A stretch of DNA of 64,000 nucleotides from Novosphingobium taihuense (lineage in GTDB: Bacteria; Pseudomonadota; Alphaproteobacteria; Sphingomonadales; Sphingomonadaceae), in NCBI RefSeq assembly GCF_007830315.1, contig NZ_VLKJ01000001.1, positions 868,001 to 932,000 of the forward strand. Reading direction: 5' to 3'. The stretch's first letter is position 1; every line of letters starts with the position of its first letter. The translations under genes were made by a program, and so were the position numbers. Shown here piece by piece: positions 1-9,082 of this stretch. The notes beneath the pieces were generated by a model, which made no database searches, was not told the DNA's origin, and was given only the letters and a program-made list of their open reading frames with translations.

Positions 1-731
1 TCGATCTGACTGGCACACCCCTCTGGCAGGGCCGTTACCGCAGGATCGGCGTAGTGACGATGGAAAACCGAATGCTCCGGATCGGCGACGCACAAGCGCG
101 TTTCATGTCGTTGGTAGCGGATGTAGCGACCAATTGTCGCCGAGGTGCCGCCTGTTCCGGCGCCGCAGACGATCCAAGCCGGCACAGGATGATCCTCCTG
201 CGCCATCTGCGCAAAGATGCTTTCGGCGATGTTGTTGTTGCCTCGCCAGTCGGTCGCACGTTCGGCATAGGTGAACTGGTCGAGGTAATGACCACCTGTC
301 TCGTCTGCTAGCCGTTGCGCGACATCATAGACCGTTCGCGGATCATCGACCATGTGGATCTCGCCTCCTTGGAAGCGAATGGCATCAAGCTTGGGCATCG
401 CCGTCGATGCAGGCACCACGGCGATGAAGCGCAGGCCCAGCATCTTGGCAAAATAGGCTTCGCTGACCGCAGTCGAACCTGAAGACGCCTCGATCACACA
501 AGTGTCAGGCCCGATCCATTCGTTGCACAAGGCATAGAGAAACAGCGAACGCGCCAGGCGGTGCTTGAGGCTGCCGGTCGGATGGCTGCTTTCGTCTTTC
601 AGGTAGAGCGTCACGCCGGGATGCATTGGCAGAGACAGCCTTATCAGGTGCGTGTCTACCGAGCGGTTGAAGTCTGCCTCGATCTGGCGAATGGCTTCGC
701 TTGACCATGTGCGATTGCATTGAGCCTTCAT
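1..731 (-). CDS. PLP-dependent cysteine synthase / cysteine desulfhydrase-like enzyme, 3' end outside window
   Basis: The reading frame opens with ATG at 731-729 and runs without a stop for 243 codons to the window edge, so the C-terminus is missing. The protein has the hallmarks of the cysteine synthase / cystathionine beta-synthase fold (type II PLP enzymes): the PLP lysine context TGSLKHR (Lys56), a substrate-binding loop ASSGST (residues 82-87) and a glycine-rich phosphate loop GAGTGGT (190-196). Enzymes of this family either build cysteine from O-acetylserine or break it down to sulfide and 2-aminoacrylate. The ridA gene sits 31 bases upstream and RidA hydrolyses 2-aminoacrylate, so a desulfhydrase role is the better guess, but sequence alone does not separate the two directions. 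It is the last visible gene of the region A block. Confidence 0.85.
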   Translation of the reverse strand, partial: MKAQCNRTWSSEAIRQIEADFNRSVDTHLIRLSLPMHPGVTLYLKDESSHPTGSLKHRLARSLFLYALCNEWIGPDTCVIEASSGSTAVSEAYFAKMLGLRFIAVVPASTAMPKLDAIRFQGGEIHMVDDPRTVYDVAQRLADETGGHYLDQFTYAERATDWRGNNNIAESIFAQMAQEDHPVPAWIVCGAGTGGTSATIGRYIRYQRHETRLCVADPEHSVFHRHYADPAVTALPEGCASQI

Positions 732-762
732 CGCAGGTTCCATTTCACGATCTGCTGCATGA

Positions 763-1221
763 TCATTTCAGGGCGACAATGGCATCGACTTCGACGGCCA
801 CCCCAAGCGGAAGCGTGGATACACCGACCGCGCTGCGGGCATGACGTCCAGTATCCCCGAACACATCCTGCATGAGTTCCGATGCGCCGTTCGCGACAGC
901 GGGTTGAGCGGTGAAATCCGCCGTCGAGTTTACGAAAACCCCCAGCCTGACGATGCGCGCGACCCGATCGAAGTCTCCGAGTGCGCCCTTGATCTGCGCA
1001 AGCACCATGACCGCGCAGGCCCGCGCGGCGGCGACGCCTTGCTCGACATCAAGCTCTCCCCCCAACCGCCCACAGATCAGCGATCCATCGGCGCGGAATG
1101 GCAGTTGGCCCGATACGTGGAGCAGGCCACCCGCTTCGACGCAAGGCACGTAACTGGCGACAGGCGATGCCGGAGACGGAAGGGCAATGCCAAGGTCTTC
1201 GAGGCGAGCGGAGATAGTCAT
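763..1221 (-). CDS. RidA/YjgF family enamine/imine deaminase
   Basis: A 152-residue protein of the RidA family. It shows the family pattern of an LHVSGQLP strand near residue 40, a conserved [15 protein letters not shown] central strand and a C-terminal [17 protein letters not shown] segment that carries the arginine used to bind the substrate carboxylate. RidA proteins hydrolyse reactive enamines such as 2-aminoacrylate released by PLP enzymes. The frame extends upstream to 1428, but that part is proline/arginine-rich and overlaps the thioredoxin gene. I therefore chose the ATG at 1221, where the family N-terminus begins ([11 protein letters not shown]). Its neighbours are a PLP enzyme downstream and a thioredoxin upstream. 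The pairing with a possible cysteine desulfhydrase makes chemical sense. Confidence 0.85.
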   Translation of the reverse strand: MTISARLEDLGIALPSPASPVASYVPCVEAGGLLHVSGQLPFRADGSLICGRLGGELDVEQGVAAARACAVMVLAQIKGALGDFDRVARIVRLGVFVNSTADFTAQPAVANGASELMQDVFGDTGRHARSAVGVSTLPLGVAVEVDAIVALK

Positions 1222-1288
1222 GGGCGGATCATTGCCTCTTCGTGAAGGATGGATCGGCTGCGCATCGCAAGCGGAGTGCTGCGACCGA

Positions 1289-1612
1289 TCAGCCAAGTAT
1301 CTCGTCGATTTCCTTGGCCAGGCGGGTCCGGCTGCGTTCACGCAGGGCGATTGTCCTGCCGTTTGCCAGAAGCGCCAGGTGAGGAATGCCCTGCACGCCA
1401 AACCTGTCCGCAATCGCGGGGTTCTCATCGACGTTGACCTTCACCACCTTCACGTCGCCTTCGTAAACGGAAGCGAGGCCCTCGATCGTGGGCAGGAGCG
1501 CAAGGCAGGGGCCGCACCACGGGGCCCAGAAGTCGATCAGGACCGGCTTGTCGCTTTTCTCGATTTCGACCTCGAAGGTGGCATCCGATACCGCCATGAC
1601 ATCTGCGCTCAT
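1289..1612 (-). CDS. thioredoxin with CGPC active site (region A, copy closest to ridA)
   Basis: A 107-residue single-domain thioredoxin, full length for the family and without a signal peptide, so cytoplasmic. The active site WCGPC is at residues 32-36 and the cis-proline follows in VQGIPHL. It would reduce disulfides using electrons from thioredoxin reductase; a trxB gene lies in the same block at 12095-13090. It differs from E. coli-type TrxA mainly at the C-terminus, which is Arg/Glu-rich (RERSRTRLAKEIDE). It lies 87 bases after unknown gene P1. A closely similar thioredoxin with a CAPC site (2658-2984) lies on the other side of P1, so these two look like a local duplication. Confidence 0.9.
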   Translation of the reverse strand: MSADVMAVSDATFEVEIEKSDKPVLIDFWAPWCGPCLALLPTIEGLASVYEGDVKVVKVNVDENPAIADRFGVQGIPHLALLANGRTIALRERSRTRLAKEIDEILG

Positions 1613-1699
1613 CTTCTGATCCTCGGGCTTGATTGAATGATAGGGGCTATGTCGGGACCGGAGCCGAACGGTGCGCTCCTCGCTCCGACCGTGATCTCG

Positions 1700-2647
1700 T
1701 CAGGCGCTGCGAATGAGCCTGAGGACCGTATCCATCGTCTCGCGAATGATCGTGTCCTTCCGGCCTTGCGCTGCCGCTCGTATTTCCGCCATGCGGCCCA
1801 TCATCTGCTCGAGATACTCGGCCGAGAGAACGCGGGCGGACTCGGGATGCGCTTCCAGCGGGTCGGGATCGACAAGTCCGATCTCGTCGCGTGGCGCGGT
1901 CGCCATCGCTTTCCACCCGAGCAGCATGTGCGCGCGATCCGACCGTTCCTCATCGGTCATGAACGCTGTTTCCTCGAACATCAGGCAGTTGAAGAACATG
2001 GGCTCGAACAGGCCCGTGAATTCATGCGAGACGGTAGCGATCGGCCAGGCGATGCCTTCGATGAAACTCGCAATCCGGTAGGCCCAGGCATCGCCATCGC
2101 TGGCTGCAGCAGACATCGCCGCGCGCTGAACGCCGCGCCATTCGCCACGCGAGACGCTTTGGCCGGCAAGCTCGCGATCCCACAGATCGCGGATCTGCCC
2201 GGCAGCTTCGACCAGAGCGGGACTGACGTGGACTGCGAGGGGAAAGTCCGGGCGCAGTATCAGATCCATGCAATGGCGTGCAAAGCGCGGAACAGTCATG
2301 CCGAGCTCCGCACCGGGCGCGATGGCATCGAGCCATTCGGTGCCGAATGCCAGCAGCGCCTCGTTCCCCGCAATCGCAGCGGCATCGCTCGCGGGGGTCT
2401 TGGTGATGCCCATTGTCAGGAGGCACTCGCAGAGCTTTGCCAGATCAGCAGGAATGCCCGTTCGCTGTTCGAACGTCTCCCGGTCGTCGGTGCGTCCCAG
2501 CAAGCCACTGATCGAACTCGCCTTGCCGTGGCCGTTCCACACCAGATCGACATCGGGCACCACAGCGCGGGCAAGCCACAGCTTTCGCACGGGTTCGATC
2601 ATGCTGACCTTGACGGCCTGACTGGAGTTGAAGGCTTGGAGGGTCAT
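1700..2647 (-). CDS. P1: unrecognised ~315-residue protein, paralogue of P2 and P3
   Basis: I do not recognise this family. The 315-residue protein looks soluble and mostly helical, with no signal peptide or clear membrane segment. It is clearly related to P2 (7908-8873): both share a RTGIPxxLAxLCExL segment, a FGxEWLxA motif, an HVSP tetrapeptide and a block LWxRELxGxxVSRxEWRxV. P3 (10809-11735) keeps a weaker version of the last block and the N-terminal AF...K pattern. The ATG at 2647 gives the same N-terminus style (MTLQAF) as the paralogues. The longer frame to 2737 overlaps the upstream thioredoxin and was not used. The gene starts 10 bases after that thioredoxin and precedes another, so a thioredoxin-linked role is likely but unproven. 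Confidence 0.85.
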   Translation of the reverse strand: MTLQAFNSSQAVKVSMIEPVRKLWLARAVVPDVDLVWNGHGKASSISGLLGRTDDRETFEQRTGIPADLAKLCECLLTMGITKTPASDAAAIAGNEALLAFGTEWLDAIAPGAELGMTVPRFARHCMDLILRPDFPLAVHVSPALVEAAGQIRDLWDRELAGQSVSRGEWRGVQRAAMSAAASDGDAWAYRIASFIEGIAWPIATVSHEFTGLFEPMFFNCLMFEETAFMTDEERSDRAHMLLGWKAMATAPRDEIGLVDPDPLEAHPESARVLSAEYLEQMMGRMAEIRAAAQGRKDTIIRETMDTVLRLIRSA

Positions 2648-2657
2648 GCTTGCGCGC

Positions 2658-2984
2658 TCAGGGCAGGATATCGTCGAGTTCGGCGGCAAGCTGCGTGCGC
2701 GTGCGCGAAACAAGCCGCGCGATCGGTGCGCCGGCACTGGCCAGATACAATTGCGGAATGGACTGAACGTTGAACTTCGCCTTCAAGGCCGGGCTTGCGT
2801 CAATATCGATCTTCACGATTTTCAACGCGTCCGAATACATCGGCGCCAAGGCTTCGAGTGCCGGCAACAAGGCACGGCAAGGCGCGCACCACGGTGCCCA
2901 GAAGTCGATCAGGACCGGCAAGGCGCTGTTCACGACTTCGGCCTCGAAATTGTCCTCGTCTACAGCGATGATGGTACTGGCCAT
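2658..2984 (-). CDS. thioredoxin with CAPC active site
   Basis: A 108-residue cytoplasmic thioredoxin with active site WCAPC at residues 32-36 instead of the usual WCGPC. The cis-proline motif is QSIPQL. Replacing the glycine between the cysteines normally changes the redox potential and partner choice, so this copy may have a specialised disulfide substrate. Its C-terminal segment (RLVSRTRTQLAAELDDI) closely parallels that of the CGPC copy at 1289-1612, which points to duplication within the cluster. It lies 113 bases after the TonB receptor gene and 10 bases before P1, with which it is probably co-translated. Family assignment is secure; the specialised role is inference. Confidence 0.9.
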   Translation of the reverse strand: MASTIIAVDEDNFEAEVVNSALPVLIDFWAPWCAPCRALLPALEALAPMYSDALKIVKIDIDASPALKAKFNVQSIPQLYLASAGAPIARLVSRTRTQLAAELDDILP

Positions 2985-3097
2985 GGGTCTGTCAGTCCGG
3001 AAGCCGCATGCGGGCTCTCGCTACCGCATGTCGGAAAGAAGCAATGCCGCCCGGTTGCGCCGCCGCTGACGGGCCGCAAACCGGGCGCACGGTGGCA

Positions 3098-5914
3098 TCA
3101 GAAATGCTTGCGCAGCGAAAGGGTGAACCGTTGCAGCCGGGGATCGCCGAAAGACGAATAGCCCAGTTGATCAACACCCGATGCGATGGTCGGCGGCTTC
3201 TGGTCAAACAGGTTCTGAATGCCGACGCGGATGCTCGAACCACCGAGAATCCCGCCAGTCTTGAAATCGTAATTCACATAAATGTCGCTGTAAGTCTGGC
3301 CGCGGACCTTCCCCGAGCCCTGCCAGGTTTCCTTCTGATTGCAGGTGAAGTCAGTCAGGAAGGATTCGCATATCCTGTAGCTGCCATAGATCTGCGTGTT
3401 CCAGCCAGCGCTCCAACTGCCGCTTTTCCAATCGACGCCGACATTCCCGCGCCATTTCAACGGCCCTTCGAAGAAGCCAGCCCGATTGACCGATGGCTTG
3501 CCCGCCAGGGTGGTCAGGCTCAGCTCGCTCGTATGCGTGGCAACGCCGTAGAAGTGCAGGCTCCCGATACCGGTATTGTCGAGGTTGTAGTCGGCCTGGA
3601 TATCGACCGCGCGCAACTTGGACTTGGACAGATTCAAGGCAGTCGTGTCGATGGCGGTGATCGGACCGGGCGTGCCCGGCGCATCGCCCGGCAGGTTCGG
3701 CCCGCGGGTGATGCGACCCGGGAACGCGGCCGCATTGGCCAGGTAGAACGTCACAGGAAGGTTCAAGACCTCGTCACTCTTTCGTATCGAGGTCAGGTCG
3801 ACCGAAAGGCGCAGACCGGGCACGAACCTCGGGGTCAGGATGACGCCTGCAGAAAAGCTGTTGGACCTTTCTGGCTTCAGGTTCGGATTACCACCCCCCG
3901 TTATAGACAACGGGCCCGGTATCAGAGCATTTTCGCGTGCTGGGTCACGAAGATTAAGAAGAAAGATCAGGAAGTTGCTGAAGATCGCAGGCGGCTCTGA
4001 TCGAATGTCGCCAAGCCTCGGCGGCAAGAAGCCATTGCCCCAGCTTGCACGAAACGTGATGTCCTTGATGGGTTCGTACTTGAACCCGAAGGTATAGTTC
4101 GTGGCAGAGAGCTTGTTGATGGATGCAGCCTGCTCCGGGAACGGACCAGTCTCACTGTCAACCGGGATCGACGATCCCGAATAGCGCGTCTCGTATCGGT
4201 CATGGCGCACCGAGCCCATGATTTCCAGGGCGTGAATGAAGGGCACGTCATTCGCCTCCCCGATGATCGGGGCGCGCAGTTCGAGGTATCCGGATTCGAC
4301 ATTGCGAACTGCCTTGGGCGACCAGAAATAGTTGGTGAGTCCGAAGAACGAAGATGCGTTTACGGTCTCGTCGCTCGATTCCCAGCGCTTTTCCAGAAGG
4401 GCTGTCGCCGTCAGGTTGCCGCCCGGCAACTTCACAAGAGGGCCGCCAAGACGCAAAGATGCAGTCTCCAGTGTCGCGCCACTTGCTCCGACCGATTCAA
4501 ATACGTCGAAGAGCGAAAGGGGGTTCGTCAGAGGGTGGGCTCGCAAATCGGTAAATGCCGCAGCTTGCAGAATGGCTTCACCATCGAACGATGGGCCTAG
4601 GACGGTGTTGCTGACACTGCGGCTCTTGCTTTGAAGCCAATCATACTCGAGCGCGGCACTCCATTGACCGGGCAGGCGGATGATTGCGCCGACGTTTACG
4701 CGCTTATTGCGGGTGTTCTGGGTTTGCGCAAAGCCGTCGGGAATATCGATGAACCGAAGCACATCCTGCTGAAACGGGTTCGACGGCGCATCTGCGGGCA
4801 CATAAAGCGGCAAGGAGATGGGGGTGAGATTTGTGCTCTTCGATTCATCGCGCGAAAAATCGGCGAACACCTCGACGCTTTTCCCGAACTCCCTGCGCAC
4901 GTTGAAATTGTAGTTTGTGACATCCGGCGCCGTCCAGATCGGCACATTCGAACGGTCATATACCAGTTTGCCCGAACGCGCGGCTAGATCGGACAGGTTG
5001 CCGGAGTAGTTATCGGGTATGCTCGTGACCGAGGAACCGAGCGCCGTACCGCTTTTCAGAATCAGCGGATCGTTCGAACAGTCGAAACCGTCAAGGGTCG
5101 AGCAGATGTTGGGGCCACCGAGCAGAACGCTCTGATTGGCAGGGTCATTGCGGAACTGCAGTTCGGCTCCGCGGCGGAAGAAATTGCGGTCGCTGGCCAC
5201 AAGGGTCTCGGCGCGAGACCTTGAGAACGAGCCCATCACGCGCATTCGCCCCTCGTCGAATGTCAGACCGCCATTGATGCTCAGGAAGCTCTGACCTGCC
5301 TTGAAGTCGGTGGAATCGTTGTAGCGGGCTTCAAGATCGAGGCCCGAGTAGTTGCGCTTCAGGATGATGTTGATGACACCACCTGTCGCTCCACCACCGT
5401 AAATGCCGCTCGCCGTTGACGGCAGAACCTCTATTCGCTCGATCTGCGCGATCGAGATGCCGTTGATGTTCGGCTGCCCGAACGTGTCACCGCCGGCTAT
5501 GCTGGGAAGGCGCCGACCATCGACAAGAACGAGTGTCTCGTCAGCTCCCAGCCCGCGCAAGTCCAGACGCCCTGCAGCCGAGGTTGGCGGGCCCGCTTGC
5601 GACTGCGTCACTTGCGTCGCATTCATCGGCAGGCGCGCCTGAAGAAAGTCCTCGATATTCTGTGCCCCGCTCTGCTTCAGCAGTTCGGAGTCGAATACGA
5701 CGTATGGCTGGATATCGTCGCGATCACGGGGAATGTCGTTGTTGAGCGAGCGCTGTCCCGTGACGAGGATTTCAGCCACGCCTCCCGATTCCTGAGGCGT
5801 AGCCTCGGAATCCGTGCTGGCGTATGCCGCCGGTCCGGCAAGCACGATCGCCAGCACAAGGCCGCTTGCGCCAAGCCAATGCCTTGTGCCCGAAAACATC
5901 TTCATTGCGCTCAT
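3098..5914 (-). CDS. TonB-dependent outer-membrane receptor of region A
   Basis: A 938-residue TonB-dependent receptor. It starts with a signal peptide (hydrophobic stretch LVLAIVLAGPAAYA), followed by a TonB box-like EILVTGQR. The plug domain carries the family patterns LDLRGLGADETLVLVDGRR and IERIEVLPSTASGIYGGGATGGVINII. A long beta-barrel follows, ending in the usual aromatic residue (LRKHF). Such receptors import large or scarce ligands: siderophores, cobalamin, oligosaccharides or peptides. The ligand cannot be read from the sequence. The ABC transporter, ECF sigma factor and TldD/TldE peptidase of the same block make a peptide ligand the most attractive guess. An AAGG ribosome site lies eight bases before the ATG at 5914. 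The 151-base gap upstream probably carries its own promoter. Confidence 0.93.
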   Translation of the reverse strand: MSAMKMFSGTRHWLGASGLVLAIVLAGPAAYASTDSEATPQESGGVAEILVTGQRSLNNDIPRDRDDIQPYVVFDSELLKQSGAQNIEDFLQARLPMNATQVTQSQAGPPTSAAGRLDLRGLGADETLVLVDGRRLPSIAGGDTFGQPNINGISIAQIERIEVLPSTASGIYGGGATGGVINIILKRNYSGLDLEARYNDSTDFKAGQSFLSINGGLTFDEGRMRVMGSFSRSRAETLVASDRNFFRRGAELQFRNDPANQSVLLGGPNICSTLDGFDCSNDPLILKSGTALGSSVTSIPDNYSGNLSDLAARSGKLVYDRSNVPIWTAPDVTNYNFNVRREFGKSVEVFADFSRDESKSTNLTPISLPLYVPADAPSNPFQQDVLRFIDIPDGFAQTQNTRNKRVNVGAIIRLPGQWSAALEYDWLQSKSRSVSNTVLGPSFDGEAILQAAAFTDLRAHPLTNPLSLFDVFESVGASGATLETASLRLGGPLVKLPGGNLTATALLEKRWESSDETVNASSFFGLTNYFWSPKAVRNVESGYLELRAPIIGEANDVPFIHALEIMGSVRHDRYETRYSGSSIPVDSETGPFPEQAASINKLSATNYTFGFKYEPIKDITFRASWGNGFLPPRLGDIRSEPPAIFSNFLIFLLNLRDPARENALIPGPLSITGGGNPNLKPERSNSFSAGVILTPRFVPGLRLSVDLTSIRKSDEVLNLPVTFYLANAAAFPGRITRGPNLPGDAPGTPGPITAIDTTALNLSKSKLRAVDIQADYNLDNTGIGSLHFYGVATHTSELSLTTLAGKPSVNRAGFFEGPLKWRGNVGVDWKSGSWSAGWNTQIYGSYRICESFLTDFTCNQKETWQGSGKVRGQTYSDIYVNYDFKTGGILGGSSIRVGIQNLFDQKPPTIASGVDQLGYSSFGDPRLQRFTLSLRKHF

Positions 5915-6065
5915 TGAACTGGCCTTCCCTCAAGGCGGTTATTCCCCACCCGCCTAGACGCACGGCTGCCGTGTTTCCTCCATTGCCAGCGTCACAAAAA
6001 TGCAAAGGCCCGGTCGCGACGGTTCGGTTGCGCCCCTCGACGGACAGGGGGGTGTGCTGCCACCA

Positions 6066-7868
6066 TCAGGATGGCTGGCCTTGCAGTGGCGAAACCTCGG
6101 CCACGCCGTTCTCGATCAGCAGTCGCCGATCGTGATAGGCGGCAACGCTCTGACGATGCGCCACCGAGATGATCGCGGCATTGGGCAACCGTTCGACCAG
6201 CGCCTTGTAGAGTTGTTCCTCGGACCCGGCGTCGAGTGCACTCGTCGCCTCATCCACGAAGAGAAAATCGGGATGAGCCAGAATTGCCCGCGCCGCAGCA
6301 ATGCGCTGCTGCTCGCCAGGCGATAGAATGCGGCTCCACGGCATGTAGCTGTGCAACTGCGGTGCCAGCCGCGCAAGGCCAAGAGCTTCCAGGAGCTGGA
6401 CATATTCGGCATCGCCACGAGAGTCCGGATCGTCCGGATAGGACATGAGGGCCGCAAGGGTGCCGTCAGGCATGTAGTTTCGCTGGGGCAGAAACGCGAC
6501 CTTGGCGTTGCCGGGCAGTTCGACGTCACCTTTTCCGTAAGGCCAGAGACCGGCGATGCTTCTGAGCAAGGTGCTCTTGCCTGCCCCTGAACCGCCTTGG
6601 ACCAGCAGGCGGGAGCCAGGCGTGATCTTCAACTCATCCAGCTCAACCATGGGTTGACCATTGGGATAGGAGACCCTGAGACCGTTGACTTCGACGCTCC
6701 GGTCGGCCGAATCCCTGACGGTGATGCCACTGTCCATCGGTACGGAGAGCAGATCCTCAAACAGCTGAAGTCGTGCGACGGCCGAGCGCAGAATCGCAAG
6801 TTCGGCGTACTGAGTAACGATGGCGCTGATACCCATGTAGACCGCAGTGAATGATCCCATGACGATCTGGATGTCACCCACCTGCATTCTCCCATCGAGC
6901 ACGAAGGGAATGCAGATCAGGTAGGGGAACAGGAACATGAAGGTCTCCGGCAGGCCGGTGACGATCGTGATCCGCATGTTCGCCAGCGTGTAGGCGCGCC
7001 AGTTGACCCGGATCAGGTCAAAGGTGTTGGCCAGCCGCTTGCGTTCGAGCGCTCCCGCGCGGGCAAACGCAATGGATTCGCCGTTGCCCCGGATCGCCTG
7101 CATTTCCAGACGAAACTGCGCCTCAAGCCGCTGGCGAACAACCTCTGCACGGGTAAGCAACCGGCCGACCCAGTGGACCAGCACCGTCATGACAATCGCA
7201 AGCGTGAATGCCACGTAGACAAGCAGGCCGGGAACCGGCTCGGTCATGCCCACCGAGGGGAATACCAGTGGGGGCGAAAGCCGCCAGAGCTGCGAAGTAT
7301 ACAGGAACACGCCAAAGACAGATGCAACGACAGAAACGCCGATGAGGGTCACCTTCTCCACGAAGGTAAAGATGTCTTCCTGGATGCGCTGTTCAGGATA
7401 ATCTATTTGCGCCCGCTGTTCGAGATGGAAGTAGCGGTTGTCCTGCATCCAGCTATCGAGCAGGCGGGTCGTCAACACCTTGCGCATCCGGATGCGCAAT
7501 GCGAGGCGTGTCCACACACCGACCATGTTCAGGATGGCCATTCCGGCGCTGTAGAGCAGAATTTCGGTGACGATCCCCGGGATTTCGGTCCCGTTCCTGG
7601 CGGCCAGCGCACTGACAATGGCCGCAAAGCCCAGTTGCATCTTGAGCAGCACCGCCACAGTCACGGTGCTTTGCGCGAACTGGTAGGCGATCAGAAAGAC
7701 GCCGATTACGGGTTCGGCCTTGATGTATCGCCAGATCATCCCGGCGCCGTACTTCACATGCAGCCAGACCGTGCCCGGCGGAACCTCCGGGGGCCTTTCG
7801 TCCCGAGCAGCGCTCTGTGCGGATGGATCGATCAGGTCGGTTTCGGTCATCTCGGGAATCTCGGTCAA
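6066..7868 (-). CDS. SbmA/BacA/YddA-like ABC transporter, fused permease and ATPase
   Basis: A 600-residue half-transporter. The N-terminal part (about residues 40-360) has six hydrophobic segments of the ABC_membrane_2 type, with the DYPEQRIQEDI motif typical of SbmA/BacA/YddA and peroxisomal ABCD proteins. The C-terminal ATPase has Walker A GGSGAGKST (about 423-431), signature LSPGEQQR (about 515) and Walker B FLFVDEAT. Relatives move peptides, peptide antibiotics, cobalamin or long-chain acyl compounds across the inner membrane. Together with the adjacent TonB receptor this forms a possible outer-to-inner membrane import route. Direction and substrate are inference. The gene lies 39 bases after P2 and is probably co-transcribed with it. 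A second ATG at 7850 is a possible start. Confidence 0.9.
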   Translation of the reverse strand: MTEIPEMTETDLIDPSAQSAARDERPPEVPPGTVWLHVKYGAGMIWRYIKAEPVIGVFLIAYQFAQSTVTVAVLLKMQLGFAAIVSALAARNGTEIPGIVTEILLYSAGMAILNMVGVWTRLALRIRMRKVLTTRLLDSWMQDNRYFHLEQRAQIDYPEQRIQEDIFTFVEKVTLIGVSVVASVFGVFLYTSQLWRLSPPLVFPSVGMTEPVPGLLVYVAFTLAIVMTVLVHWVGRLLTRAEVVRQRLEAQFRLEMQAIRGNGESIAFARAGALERKRLANTFDLIRVNWRAYTLANMRITIVTGLPETFMFLFPYLICIPFVLDGRMQVGDIQIVMGSFTAVYMGISAIVTQYAELAILRSAVARLQLFEDLLSVPMDSGITVRDSADRSVEVNGLRVSYPNGQPMVELDELKITPGSRLLVQGGSGAGKSTLLRSIAGLWPYGKGDVELPGNAKVAFLPQRNYMPDGTLAALMSYPDDPDSRGDAEYVQLLEALGLARLAPQLHSYMPWSRILSPGEQQRIAAARAILAHPDFLFVDEATSALDAGSEEQLYKALVERLPNAAIISVAHRQSVAAYHDRRLLIENGVAEVSPLQGQPS

Positions 7869-7907
7869 TGGTGTCGGGTACGATGGGAAAGGCTGGGGCG
7901 GAGCCAG

Positions 7908-8873
7908 TCAGCTATCGGATCGCAATAGCCCAAGGATTTGATCCATCTGCTGGCGCAGCATTCTGGTCATGAGCCGGCGCGCAGAATTCTTGGCCGCACT
8001 CATGCGCGACATCACGGCAGGCTGCGAGTTCTCGAACATTGCGCGTTCCACGTCAGGCAAGTGGGATAGAATAGCTTCGTCGGATGCACCGGCGAAACGT
8101 TGCTCGCCGCGCGCCCGCGCGAGTGTACGGGCGCCGTTTGCCGCCTTTGCCCAGATCGCACGATCCTGGGGGGACAGTAGCTCCGCAGCAAGGGCCTGCA
8201 GCAAGCCGTGCAGGAAGCTGTGACATATCGCTGGAAACTCCGGCGCAAAGCCAGAAATCGACCACGGCAGAGATTCCACAAGTTCTGCAAATGGATACGC
8301 TGCTGGCTCACTAGATGCCTCCGACGCGCAGAGAGCGCCGGCGCGGACGGCTCGCCACTCCTGACGGGAAACCGCCTCTCCCTGCAACTCACGCGTCCAA
8401 AGGGCCACGATGTCGTCAGCCGCCGCACGTACTTCTGGTGAAACATGCTGCACAAGCGGAATGTCGTCGGACATCATTCCGGACAGAAACACCGGCAGGA
8501 AACGCGACACGACGCTGCTCAACTCGTGTGCGACATCGAGCGCCTCCAGCCATTCGATGCCGAAGGCCAAGATCCTGTCATCTCCCGACAGGGTCGTGCC
8601 GAAAGGCGCTTCTGGATCATCGACGAAGGAAATGCCGGCGTTGATCAGCGTCTCGCACAATAGCGCCAGTTCAAGAGGTATCCCTGTCCGCCCCGTAAAG
8701 GCTTCGGGATCGCCGGTTTCGCCGATGGTCCCCGTCAATGAGGCAAAGCCACGATCGGGCGACCACTTCATATAGATAAGCGGCATGATCTGCCGCGCTT
8801 CCCAGCGTATCCGAACTCGATCAAGCGTGGCGGCTTTCAATGCCGCATCGCCCAGAAACGCTCGAACTGACAT
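7908..8873 (-). CDS. P2: unrecognised ~321-residue protein, paralogue of P1 and P3
   Basis: An unrecognised soluble protein of 321 residues, helix-rich and without a signal peptide. Side by side with P1 (1700-2647) it shows matching segments in order: an N-terminal AF...K...W pattern, RTGIPxELAxLCExL, ILAFGxEWLEA, PLxxHVSPE and LWTRELQGEAVSRQEWRAV. By eye the identity to P1 is high in these blocks and weak elsewhere. Both proteins end in a charged helix with regular leucine/methionine residues (MLRQQMDQILGLL here). The gene starts after a 209-base gap that may hold a promoter and ends 39 bases before the ABC transporter. Proximity to a transporter rather than a thioredoxin distinguishes it from P1 and P3. 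Confidence 0.85.
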   Translation of the reverse strand: MSVRAFLGDAALKAATLDRVRIRWEARQIMPLIYMKWSPDRGFASLTGTIGETGDPEAFTGRTGIPLELALLCETLINAGISFVDDPEAPFGTTLSGDDRILAFGIEWLEALDVAHELSSVVSRFLPVFLSGMMSDDIPLVQHVSPEVRAAADDIVALWTRELQGEAVSRQEWRAVRAGALCASEASSEPAAYPFAELVESLPWSISGFAPEFPAICHSFLHGLLQALAAELLSPQDRAIWAKAANGARTLARARGEQRFAGASDEAILSHLPDVERAMFENSQPAVMSRMSAAKNSARRLMTRMLRQQMDQILGLLRSDS

Positions 8874-9082
8874 CTACGACATCCCCTAGATTGCTATCGG
8901 GGGGCACAGGCTGGTTTGCTACTTTCGAGCATCGTTCCCCCGGAAACCGGATGCGCACCACTCCTCTAGAGCAGGATGTGCGAACCCATGCTAACCAGAG
9001 ACGCATGACCTCGCCTTTTCCGCAGTAACTGCCCCAATTTTCTCGCTTGGCTTGTTGGATTGCGGGGCATCCGAAATGACCG
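8874..9082. other. gap between truncated FecR and P2
   Basis: A 209-base gap, the largest inside the region A block. It is a likely place for a promoter of the downstream half (P2, ABC transporter, TonB receptor and beyond), perhaps one read by the ECF sigma factor encoded just upstream. I cannot point to secure -35/-10 elements. A 12-codon ORF with a purine-rich leader (8894-8932) lies in it but is too short to call. Confidence 0.4.

Noticed and set aside
1637..2773. 378-codon plus-strand ORF opposite P1
   Set aside because: Antisense shadow: composition is Arg/His/Ala-rich and P1 on the other strand has paralogues.
8894..8932. 12-codon ORF with a purine-rich leader, upstream of P2
   Set aside because: Too short to judge, no known leader-peptide pattern, and chance ORFs of this size are frequent.
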